Below, piece by piece: positions 1 through 5,875 of a stretch of 5,875 bases of DNA (position 1 is its first letter; each line of letters begins with the position of its first letter). The notes below the pieces were generated by a model. The model was not told the DNA's origin. It saw only the letters and a list, made by a program, of their open reading frames with translations, and did not search any database. The translations under genes and the position numbers were made by a program. Location of the stretch: contig CAISGS010000423.1 in NCBI GenBank assembly GCA_903884915.1, forward strand, positions 1-5,875. Reading direction: 5' to 3'. The stretch comes from an uncultured Caulobacteraceae bacterium (GTDB lineage Bacteria; Pseudomonadota; Alphaproteobacteria; Caulobacterales; Caulobacteraceae).

Positions 1-564
1 GAGCCCCTCAAGACCGCCATTGTCGACTATGCCAAGACGGTCAAGATGGGCGATGGGGCCGAGCAGGGCACACAGTTGGGACCCATCAACAACAAACTGC
101 AATATGAGCGGGTCCTCGACCTGATCGCGGACTCCAAGGCCAAGGGCTATAAGTTCCTGATGGGCGGCGAGGCCTCGCCTGCGCCCGGCTATTTTGTGCC
201 CATCACCATCATCGACAATCCACCTGAAAATTCCCGCATTGTCCAAGAAGAGCAGTTTGGTCCCGTCCTGCCGCTCCTGTCCTTCGACACGCTGGAAGAG
301 GCCATCGACCGGGCCAATGCCAGCCCCTACGGCCTTGGCGCTTCGATCTGGACAGCCGATGAGGCCAAGGCGCTGGATATTAGTTCGCGCATTGCCGCTG
401 GCACGGTCTGGATCAATGAGACCCAGCACCTGTCACCGCTCGGCGCCTTTGGTGGTCACAAACAGTCGGGCCTTGGGTCCGAAGGGGCGTTGGAAGGTCT
501 GCTGGAATATACCAATACCCAAACCGTCTATGTGAAAAAGCCCGCCGTCGCGGCCGCCCAATAG
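1..564 (+). CDS. Aldehyde dehydrogenase family protein, C-terminal part (5' end outside window)
   Basis: This would oxidise an aldehyde to its carboxylic acid with NAD(P)+ in the cytoplasm. The reading frame is open from base 1, so the gene starts upstream; the ATG at 46 is an internal Met. The 187 codons present are roughly the last 40% of a usual ~480-500-residue ALDH. Visible family landmarks, numbered from the first codon here: LGPINNK near 26-32; the EEQFGPVLP motif at 83-91, whose second Glu (84) and Phe (86) match the cofactor-ribose-binding E399/F401 of human ALDH2; NASPYGLGASIW at 106-117; and the C-terminal GAFGGHKQSGLGSEG at 148-162, followed by GLLEYT. The catalytic Cys and general-base Glu should lie upstream and cannot be checked. 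AFGG replaces the commoner PFGG. The stop lies 24 nt before the dioxygenase gene, suggesting an operon. Family is certain; substrate is not assignable. Confidence 0.95.
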   Translation, partial: EPLKTAIVDYAKTVKMGDGAEQGTQLGPINNKLQYERVLDLIADSKAKGYKFLMGGEASPAPGYFVPITIIDNPPENSRIVQEEQFGPVLPLLSFDTLEEAIDRANASPYGLGASIWTADEAKALDISSRIAAGTVWINETQHLSPLGAFGGHKQSGLGSEGALEGLLEYTNTQTVYVKKPAVAAAQ

Positions 565-576
565 GCCAAGTGCACG

Positions 577-583
577 AAGGAGA
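577..583 (+). promoter_or_regulatory. Ribosome binding site of the dioxygenase gene
   Basis: AAGGAGA lies 5 nt before the ATG at 589 and is a near-perfect match to the 16S anti-Shine-Dalgarno. It fixes the start of the dioxygenase and is much stronger than the sites in front of the adaptor and pump genes. Confidence 0.85.
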
Positions 584-588
584 CAAAA

Positions 589-1446
589 ATGACCCAGCTT
601 GTCGGCAGCCTTGTCCTTGATGGACTGACCCTCACGCCCCTGACCCCAACCATCGGGGCCGAGGTCGGCGGCATTGATCTGCGCCAGCCCCTTGAGGCCG
701 GACAGGTCGCCGCGATCAGGCAAGCGCTGCTGGACTGGAAGGTGCTGTTCTTTCGCGATCAGGAGATCACGACCGACCAGCATCTGGATTTTGCCCGCAA
801 TTTCGGCGGCCTAGAGGTTCACCCCTTCGCGCCAGAAAAGCCGGGCTATCCTGAGGTCCTCGCCCTGACCCACAATCGCGAAAGCCGGGGCAAGGAGAAC
901 TTCTGGCATAGCGACGTGACTTGGCGTGAAAAGCCTTCGCTCGGGTCGATCCTGCGGGCCATCGAGATTCCGCCGATCGGTGGCGATACGCTCTTTGCCG
1001 ACATGTATGCCGCCTATGATGGCCTGACCGACGAGATCAAGGCCAAGATCGAAGGGGCCTATGCGGTTCACGACTTTGCCCATTTCCGAAAACTCTTAGT
1101 CAAGCAAGGCAAGACGCCGGAAGAGGTTGAGACCTTTAATAGGCTTTATCCGATGATGGAGCATCCGGTCGTGCGCACCCATCCAGAGACGGGTCGCAAG
1201 GCCATCTATGTCAATGTCGCCTTTACCCAGCACATTGTTGGAATGGACAAGGCAGAAAGCGACGTGCTGCTCAAGCACCTCTATGCCCAGGCCGCGATCC
1301 CGGAATATCAGTGCCGGTTCCGCTGGCAGCCCCATTCCATTGCCTTTTGGGACAATCGCGCCAGCCAGCACTATGCGGCCTCTGACTATTGGCCTGCTGT
1401 GCGCCGGATGGAGCGCGTGACCATCCTTGGCGACCGACCCGCCTAA
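589..1446 (+). CDS. TauD/TfdA-family Fe(II)/2-oxoglutarate-dependent dioxygenase
   Basis: Complete 285-residue enzyme, close to the usual ~280-300 for the family. It couples decarboxylation of 2-oxoglutarate to hydroxylation of a co-substrate in the cytoplasm; relatives act on taurine, alkyl sulfates or phenoxyacetates. The iron facial triad is visible: H107 and D109 in FWHSDV, and H261 in WDNRASQHYA. T134 in GGDTLFADM and R272 match the 2-oxoglutarate ligands T126 and R266 of E. coli TauD. R276 matches TauD R270, which binds the acidic group of the substrate, and H78 matches H70. By the same alignment, made from memory, TauD Tyr73 and Asn95 correspond to A81 and E103 here, so taurine is not a safe substrate call. 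A strong RBS sets the ATG start. It sits 24 nt after an aldehyde dehydrogenase that could remove an aldehyde product. Family very sure; tauD, atsK or tfdA naming is not justified. Confidence 0.95.
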   Translation: MTQLVGSLVLDGLTLTPLTPTIGAEVGGIDLRQPLEAGQVAAIRQALLDWKVLFFRDQEITTDQHLDFARNFGGLEVHPFAPEKPGYPEVLALTHNRESRGKENFWHSDVTWREKPSLGSILRAIEIPPIGGDTLFADMYAAYDGLTDEIKAKIEGAYAVHDFAHFRKLLVKQGKTPEEVETFNRLYPMMEHPVVRTHPETGRKAIYVNVAFTQHIVGMDKAESDVLLKHLYAQAAIPEYQCRFRWQPHSIAFWDNRASQHYAASDYWPAVRRMERVTILGDRPA

Positions 1447-1453
1447 GCCAAGG
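1425..1453 (+). terminator. Weak hairpin across the dioxygenase stop codon
   Basis: CCTTGGC (1425-1431) and GCCAAGG (1447-1453) form a perfect 7-bp inverted repeat with a 15-nt loop that contains the TAA stop. No T-run follows, and GCCAAG-like words are common in this sequence through codon use. A terminator role for the aldehyde dehydrogenase-dioxygenase operon is therefore only possible. Confidence 0.2.
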
Positions 1454-1476
1454 GGCGTAGAAGCTCGAACAGATGG

Positions 1477-1487
1477 ACCCTAAGGGT
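1477..1487. promoter_or_regulatory. 11-bp palindrome, possible operator
   Basis: ACCCT-A-AGGGT is a perfect 5+1+5 inverted repeat in the non-coding gap, ending 72 nt before the adaptor start. It could be a regulator half-site pair or a tiny hairpin. It lacks a T-run and matches no operator that I can name. Confidence 0.3.
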
Positions 1488-1503
1488 TGCGAAATGAGCT
1501 CTA

Positions 1504-1548
1504 TTCCAAACGGGTCTAAACACTGCTAAGATGGTTTGCCTCTTTAGA
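1504..1548 (+). promoter_or_regulatory. Possible promoter-operator of the RND efflux operon
   Basis: TTCCAA (1504-1509) and TAAGAT (1527-1532), 17 bp apart, are weak matches (3/6 and 4/6) to the -35 and -10 boxes. They would start transcription about 20 nt before the adaptor gene. TCTAAA (1515-1520) and TTTAGA (1543-1548) are perfect inverted repeats that flank the putative -10 box, as an operator might. Both readings are weak and come from inspection only. Confidence 0.2.
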
Positions 1549-1559
1549 TCGAGATCTCA

Positions 1560-2645
1560 GTGCAAAAAATTCATTTCACGGCGACCTGCCTATCGGCCCT
1601 GCTCGGCTTAACCCTGCTTTCCGCATGCGGCGGCAAGGACAAGGCCCTGGTCGAAGCGCCCTTGCCAACGGTCGAGATCGTGCCCTTGGCGGCGCCCAAT
1701 AGCGGCCAAACCCTGTCTGTGACCGGTGCCCTGCGCCGCCAACGCGAGATGGTCCTGTCTTTCCGCATTCCCGGCGTCATAACCGGCCTATCGGTGGACG
1801 AGGGCGACAGCGTTAAGGCCGGACAACTCCTAGCCCGACTGGATCCCGCCGCCGTCGACTCGCGCCTTCGCCAAACCGCCGCCGATCTGGACCGCGCCCG
1901 CAAGGATGAGGCGCGCTACGTCAAGCTGGCCGATGCCGGCATTGTCAGCCGTCAGCGCGCCGAGGCCCAGAGCGCGGCGGCCACCTCCGCCCAAGCGGCC
2001 TATGACGCCGCCGCCTTTGATCGGCGCTGGGCCAATCTGATCGCACCGTCCAAGGGCGTGATCTTGACCCGCAATGCCCAGACCGGTGAGGTGGTTCAGC
2101 CTGGCCAAGCGGTGCTCAGTCTCGCCGACGAGGCCAGCCCTCTGGTCCTGCGCGTACCCCTCTCTGACCGCGATATTGGCAAGATTCGCTTGGTGGCCAG
2201 CGCCGCCATCACGCTCGATGCCCTACCCAATCAGACCCTAACCGGATCGGTCAGCCGCATCGGTCAGCGTGCGGGGGCCCAGAGCGGAGCCATTGATATT
2301 GAGATCACCCTGCCGCCGACAGCGGGTCTGCGCAGCGGCCTGATCGCCAGCGCCAAGATCGAGGCCGCTAGCTCGGCTGCGGCCAGTGCCGCAAGCGCCT
2401 ATTGGCGCGTTCCCGCCGAAGCCATTATGGAGGCCGACGGTAAGGCCGCCCTTGTCCTGCGATTTGATCCCAAAGACGGGATCGCCAAGCAAACCAAGGT
2501 CACCTTCGGCGGCTTTGACGGTGATGACGCCCTGATCCAAGGCCTTGCGCCGGATGCTAAGGTCATTACCGCTGGGGCCGGATTGGTCGCCGATGGCCAA
2601 AAGGTCCGGGTGATTGATCGCGCCTCTATTGGCCAAGCCAAATGA
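1560..2645 (+). CDS. RND efflux periplasmic adaptor subunit (membrane fusion protein), lipoprotein
   Basis: Complete 361-residue adaptor that would bridge the RND pump encoded next door and an outer-membrane channel. The N-terminus is a lipoprotein signal: hydrophobic stretch 8-20, then lipobox LSAC with the acylated Cys at 23. Domains in order: first lipoyl half about 65-96 (PGVITGLSVDEGDSVKAGQ); alpha-hairpin about 97-157, rich in Ala, Arg and Gln; second lipoyl half about 158-189 (IAPSKGVI, TGEVVQPGQAVLSLAD); beta-barrel about 192-268; an Ala/Ser-rich linker 269-280; and a membrane-proximal domain 281-353. The GTG at 1560 is the start because an in-frame TAG lies 15 nt upstream, no ATG lies between, and it gives a proper signal peptide. 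The ribosome site is poor (GAG, 6 nt away). The stop overlaps the pump start by 4 nt. The substrate cannot be read from the sequence. Confidence 0.95.
   Translation: MQKIHFTATCLSALLGLTLLSACGGKDKALVEAPLPTVEIVPLAAPNSGQTLSVTGALRRQREMVLSFRIPGVITGLSVDEGDSVKAGQLLARLDPAAVDSRLRQTAADLDRARKDEARYVKLADAGIVSRQRAEAQSAAATSAQAAYDAAAFDRRWANLIAPSKGVILTRNAQTGEVVQPGQAVLSLADEASPLVLRVPLSDRDIGKIRLVASAAITLDALPNQTLTGSVSRIGQRAGAQSGAIDIEITLPPTAGLRSGLIASAKIEAASSAAASAASAYWRVPAEAIMEADGKAALVLRFDPKDGIAKQTKVTFGGFDGDDALIQGLAPDAKVITAGAGLVADGQKVRVIDRASIGQAK
2642..2645 (+). other. ATGA stop-start overlap coupling adaptor and pump translation
   Basis: The adaptor TGA and the pump ATG share the bases ATGA. No Shine-Dalgarno-like purine run is seen in the preceding 20 nt. 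Pump synthesis therefore probably depends on ribosomes that finish the adaptor and re-initiate. Confidence 0.8.
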
Positions 2646-5600
2646 GCTTCAATCCCGCCACCTTCTTTGTGCGCCGCTGGCAATTTACGCTGGTGGCCTT
2701 CGCCCTGATGGTCCTTCTGGGCCTTAATGCCCTGACCAGCATCTCGCGGTCCGAAGATCCTCAGTTTCCCTTTCCTTTGGTGACGGTCAGGGCCGCCCTG
2801 CCCGGCGCGACCCCGACGGAGATGGAACAGCTCGTTGCTAAACCGCTGGAAGATGCGCTGAGCGGGCTGGATGACGTCAGTGAGATCCGGTCGACCAGCT
2901 TTGATGGCGGCACGGTGGTCATTGTCGAGTTCAATTGGGACGTCGAGCCGGACCGAAAATATGACGAGGTGATCCGCGAGGCCAATGCCCTGCGCCCCTC
3001 CTTGCCCCAAGGCCTTGCCGTGCTTGAGGTCCGCAAGGTCGGCACCAACGAGGTCTCGTTCTTCCAAGCGGCCCTGGTCAGTGATGTCTTGCCGATGAGG
3101 CGGCTGGAAAAGCTCGCCCACAGCCTGCGTGACAAGGTCAATGCCGTCCCCGGCGTCAAGGAGGCCCGCTATTGGGGCGCGCCCGACAGTCAGGTTCAGG
3201 TTGCCGTCGATTTGGCCAAGCTGGCGCAACTTCGCCTATCGCCCACCTCTGTGGCTGACGCCCTGCGCGGGGCTGGGGCCGAAGCGCCAATCGGTGCGGT
3301 CCATGCCGGGGATCGCCGTTTCAATGTCAAATCTGGCGGCGCCTTCAAGACCCTCGACGAGGTCGGCGCGGTGAATGTCGCCACCCTCAATGGTCAGGTA
3401 GTGCGGGTACGCGATGTGGCCGAGGTCAGTTGGGCGGAGGAAGAACCACAACATCTGACCCGCTTCAATGGCCACCGGGCCCTATTCATTACCGCCACCC
3501 AAAAGGACAATACCGACGTCACCGATATTACCGATGGCGTAAAGACGGTGCTGGATCAGTTCAAGGCCAGCCTGCCCCCCGGCGTACGTCTAGAGCCCGC
3601 CTTCTTTCAATCGGACAATGTCAAACACCGGCTACATAATCTCTATCGCGACTTTGCCATCGCCGTGGCCTTGGTGCTGCTCACCCTTTTGCCGCTCGGC
3701 TTTCGCGCTGGACTGGTGGTGATGATCTCGATCCCCCTGTCCTTGCTGATCGGGGTCATGGTGCTGAAGCTGTTCGGCTTTAACCTCAACCAACTCTCCA
3801 TCGCCGGGTTCATTCTAGCCCTTGGCCTGCTGGTCGACGATTCCATCGTGGTCACGGAAAACATCGCCCGGCGGCTGCGCGAGGGTGAGGACCGGACCAC
3901 CGCGGCGATCAATGGCACGGGCCAGATCGCCCTCGCCGTTGTCGGCTGCACCGCCTGTCTGATGCTGGCCTTCTTGCCGCTCATGGCCCTTCCAGGCGGA
4001 GCGGGAGCCTATACAAGGTCCTTGCCGGTGGCGGTGTTCTGTACGGTCGGGGCGTCCTTCATTGTCTCGCTGACCATCATCCCCTTCTTGGCCAGCCGGA
4101 TGTTGCCCAAACATGAGGCCGCCGAGGGAAATCGCCTTTTACAAGCGGTCAATAACGGTATCCAGACCTTCTATCGGCCCATTTTGCATGAGGCCCTGGC
4201 TAAGCCTTGGCGCGCACTAGGCGTCATCATGGCCATCTGCCTGCTCAGCTTCCCGATGCTTAAGGCCATCGGATCGAGCCTCTTTCCACCAGCCGAAACG
4301 CCTCAGTTCCTCGTCCGGATCGAACTGCCTGATGGTGCGGTTCAGGCCCGCACAGATGAGGCGCTGAAATATGTCGAGGCCAAATTGGCCAAGGTGCCGG
4401 AAGTGGTCTGGTTTGCCTCCAATCTGGGACGCGGAAACCCACAGATCTTCTATAATGAGGGACAGGGTGCCAACAGCCCCTCCTATGCCGAGGTCTTTGT
4501 CGCGCTCAAGGCATGGCAACCGGGCAAGAGTGAAAAGGTCGTGGACGGTCTGCGCAAGGACTTCGCCCTCTATCCGGGCACACGCATCACACTCAAGACC
4601 TTTAGCAATGGCCCACCTATCGACGCCCCCATCGCGGTTCGGCTGAAGGGCGACGACTTGCTGGTTCTCAAGGCCTTGGCCGGACAGGTTGAAAAGGTGC
4701 TGAACGACACGCCAGGAACCCGCGACGTGATCAATCCGGTGCGCATTGACCGGACCGACCTCAATCTTGGCATTGATGCCGATAAGGCCGCCGCCCTTGG
4801 CATTCCGGCCGGGCTCGCGCGGCGCGTGGTCCGCATGGCCCTGTCCGGTGAGGATGCGGCAAGTTTCCGGGACGCAGACGGTGATGACTATGCCGTCAGG
4901 GTCCGCTTGCCGCTCAGCCAGACGGCGAGCGGCGGTCGCAGCGACCTGTCCGCGCTTGACCAGATCTATATTCCCTCCGCTCAAGGTCAGGCGACGCCGC
5001 TCTCGGCCATCGCCAGTCCTGTCCTCCAGTCCAGCCCCTCGATGGTTGATCGCTATCAAAAGGCCAGACAGGTCACGGTCGTCTCCTATACCCAGACCGG
5101 GGCCCTGACCTCTAAGGTCACGGCAGACGCGCTCAAGCGGATCGAAAAGCAAGTGCCCCTACCGCCCGGCTATAGCCTTTCGCTTGGCGGGGAGGCTGAA
5201 GCTCAATCAGAAAGCTTCTCCGGCCTTGGCGCGGCGATTACCATTGCGGTGCTGGGTATATTGGCGGTGCTGGTCCTCGAGTTTGGCCGGTTCCGCAGTG
5301 CCATCGTCGTGGCCGGGATCATTCCACTGGGCCTGTTTGGCGCCGTCACAGCCCTATGGCTGACCGGCAATTCCCTGTCCTTTACCGCAACCATCGGCAT
5401 TATCGCCCTGATCGGTATCGAGATTAAGAACTCGATCCTGCTGGTCGATTTCACCGAGCAACTGCACCGAGAGGGCGTTGGACTGGCTGAGGCTATCGAA
5501 AAGGCCGGTGAGGTGAGGTTCTTGCCCGTACTCCTAACCTCAGTCACAGCCATTGGCGGTATCTTGCCGCTGGCCTTTGAGCGGTCGGGTCTCTATTCGC

Positions 5601-5722
5601 CGCTGGCCATTGCCATCATCGGGGGTCTGGTCTCATCAACCCTGCTGTCGCGGATCGCCACGCCGGTCATGTATTGGCTGGTGGCACGGGGCGACGAGCC
5701 TAAGACGGCGCTCGCCGCTTAG
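2642..5722 (+). CDS. RND efflux transporter permease, AcrB-like HAE1 type
   Basis: Complete 1026-residue inner-membrane pump, within the usual ~1020-1050 range, exporting its substrate in exchange for protons. It has the duplicated RND layout: TM1 about 14-33; periplasmic porter/docking loop 34-335; TM2-TM6 about 337-485; TM7 about 523-543; second large loop 544-860; TM8-TM12 about 862-1013; short cytoplasmic tail. The proton-relay residues of AcrB are all present: adjacent D399 and D400 in TM4 (LGLLVDDSIVVTEN), K929 in TM10 (EIKNSILLVDF), R959, and T966 in TM11 (LLTS). The paired Asp points to drug/organic-compound pumps (HAE1) rather than metal pumps (HME). The first loop opens with SEDPQFPFP, a variant I associate with TriC-like rather than AcrB proper pumps. 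It is translationally coupled to the adaptor; no outer-membrane channel gene is in the window. Family is certain; substrate unknown. Confidence 0.97.
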   Translation: MSFNPATFFVRRWQFTLVAFALMVLLGLNALTSISRSEDPQFPFPLVTVRAALPGATPTEMEQLVAKPLEDALSGLDDVSEIRSTSFDGGTVVIVEFNWDVEPDRKYDEVIREANALRPSLPQGLAVLEVRKVGTNEVSFFQAALVSDVLPMRRLEKLAHSLRDKVNAVPGVKEARYWGAPDSQVQVAVDLAKLAQLRLSPTSVADALRGAGAEAPIGAVHAGDRRFNVKSGGAFKTLDEVGAVNVATLNGQVVRVRDVAEVSWAEEEPQHLTRFNGHRALFITATQKDNTDVTDITDGVKTVLDQFKASLPPGVRLEPAFFQSDNVKHRLHNLYRDFAIAVALVLLTLLPLGFRAGLVVMISIPLSLLIGVMVLKLFGFNLNQLSIAGFILALGLLVDDSIVVTENIARRLREGEDRTTAAINGTGQIALAVVGCTACLMLAFLPLMALPGGAGAYTRSLPVAVFCTVGASFIVSLTIIPFLASRMLPKHEAAEGNRLLQAVNNGIQTFYRPILHEALAKPWRALGVIMAICLLSFPMLKAIGSSLFPPAETPQFLVRIELPDGAVQARTDEALKYVEAKLAKVPEVVWFASNLGRGNPQIFYNEGQGANSPSYAEVFVALKAWQPGKSEKVVDGLRKDFALYPGTRITLKTFSNGPPIDAPIAVRLKGDDLLVLKALAGQVEKVLNDTPGTRDVINPVRIDRTDLNLGIDADKAAALGIPAGLARRVVRMALSGEDAASFRDADGDDYAVRVRLPLSQTASGGRSDLSALDQIYIPSAQGQATPLSAIASPVLQSSPSMVDRYQKARQVTVVSYTQTGALTSKVTADALKRIEKQVPLPPGYSLSLGGEAEAQSESFSGLGAAITIAVLGILAVLVLEFGRFRSAIVVAGIIPLGLFGAVTALWLTGNSLSFTATIGIIALIGIEIKNSILLVDFTEQLHREGVGLAEAIEKAGEVRFLPVLLTSVTAIGGILPLAFERSGLYSPLAIAIIGGLVSSTLLSRIATPVMYWLVARGDEPKTALAA

Positions 5723-5725
5723 GTT
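5697..5725. terminator. Hairpin across the convergent stop codons, possible bidirectional terminator
   Basis: CCTAAG (5699-5704) pairs with CTTAGG (5718-5723). After a single bulged A (5705), CGGC (5706-5709) pairs with GCCG (5714-5717), closing a GCTC loop. One G-U and one A-U pair can extend the base to 5697/5725. The stem encodes the last codons and stop of the RND gene and the stop of the opposing gene. No T-run follows on either strand, so it is not a textbook intrinsic terminator, but its position and strength suit ending both transcripts. Confidence 0.5.
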
Positions 5726-5875
5726 GCCAAGGCCAGTAGCGGACGTTGCCGTGAGGCCCGAAGACCCGGGAAAATGCCGCCGATCAGGCCGATGATCAGG
5801 GCCAAGGTCACGGCCTGTGTGATGATGTCCGGCCCGATCTGGAGCCGGAAGGCCACTTGGGTAAAGCCTGCGCCA
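5719..5875 (-). CDS. ABC transporter permease, FtsX/MacB-like, C-terminal fragment (5' end outside window)
   Basis: The minus strand is open from the window edge to a TAA at 5721-5719, giving the last 51 residues of a protein that starts beyond the right edge. The fragment has a hydrophobic segment at about 18-36 (ITQAVTLALIIGLIGGIF), followed directly by PGLRASRQRPLLALAT. That is the ending typical of FtsX-domain permeases: a final membrane helix, a P-x-x-RAS/A-R motif, then a Pro and hydrophobic pair at the C-terminus. Such permeases work with an ATPase in MacB-, Lol- or DevC-like export systems, which cannot be told apart from this piece. The stop overlaps the RND gene stop by four bases. 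The codon choice (GCC, CTG, ATC) matches the neighbours. Only the family call is offered. Confidence 0.8.
   Translation of the reverse strand, partial: GAGFTQVAFRLQIGPDIITQAVTLALIIGLIGGIFPGLRASRQRPLLALAT

Larger units (their letters stand above)
1447..1559. other. Intergenic spacer with candidate regulatory sites for the efflux operon
   Basis: No coding sequence is seen in these 113 nt. The spacer holds an 11-bp dyad at 1477-1487, a longer-range TCTAAA/TTTAGA inverted repeat at 1515-1548 and a weak sigma70-like promoter candidate. An in-frame TAG at 1545-1547 rules out any upstream extension of the adaptor gene beyond the GTG at 1560. Confidence 0.7.

Noticed and set aside
46..564. ATG at 46 as a true gene start
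   Set aside because: The frame continues upstream to base 1 with ALDH-like sequence, and an ALDH lacking its cofactor-binding and catalytic parts would not be functional.
1506..1538. CAAAC (1507-1511) and GTTTG (1534-1538) as a further operator dyad
   Set aside because: Five-base arms 22 nt apart are expected by chance in a spacer of this size, and they interleave with the better TCTAAA/TTTAGA pair.
2399..3229. 276-codon minus-strand frame across the adaptor-pump junction
   Set aside because: Antisense to two well-supported genes; its composition and lack of motifs fit a shadow frame.
4217..5152. Long open frame of 311 codons on the minus strand inside the RND pump gene
   Set aside because: It lies wholly antisense to a conserved full-length RND protein, has no recognisable family or RBS, and is explained by GC-rich codon bias.
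5553..5795. Plus-strand frame of 80 codons running past the RND stop
   Set aside because: It is out of frame with the pump over most of its length and then opposes the FtsX-like gene; the Arg/Trp/Ser-rich product has no family signature.
1..5875. Frequent GCCAAG/AAGGCC/GGCCAA words as a possible repeat or uptake sequence
   Set aside because: They follow the common Ala-Lys, Lys-Ala and Gly-Gln codon pairs, vary in flanks, and sit in frame in coding sequence.

Overview
The window is ordinary coding sequence from a GC-rich Gram-negative bacterium, most likely an alphaproteobacterium and possibly Caulobacterales-like. The grounds are the protein families, the strong GCC/CTG/AAG codon preference, the tripartite-efflux architecture and a scarcity of GANTC sites (five counted by eye). 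GANTC scarcity is typical of lineages with the cell-cycle methylase CcrM. The genus cannot be named from the sequence alone.

Left block (1-1446, + strand): the C-terminal part of an NAD(P)-dependent aldehyde dehydrogenase whose 5' end lies outside the window. After only 24 nt and a strong Shine-Dalgarno comes a complete TauD/TfdA-family Fe(II)/2-oxoglutarate dioxygenase. The two look like one operon. Enzymes of this dioxygenase family often release an aldehyde from their substrate, which the dehydrogenase could then oxidise to the acid. The actual substrate is unknown.

Middle gap (1447-1559): 113 nt with no gene. It holds two small dyad symmetries and a weak promoter candidate, so the next genes are probably a separate transcription unit.

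Right block (1560-5722, + strand): a lipoprotein periplasmic adaptor (membrane fusion protein) and a full-length RND inner-membrane pump of the HAE1 type. They overlap by ATGA, a classic coupled pair. Together with an outer-membrane channel not encoded here they would form a proton-driven tripartite exporter.

Right edge (5719-5875, - strand): the last 51 codons of a convergent gene, recognisable as the C-terminus of an FtsX/MacB-type ABC transporter permease. Its TAA stop overlaps the TAG stop of the RND gene in a four-base TTAG. A strong imperfect hairpin spans this junction and may act as a shared two-way terminator. I see no mobile element, CRISPR array, RNA gene or clearly undescribed system. 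The tightly packed convergent end is the most interesting structural feature.
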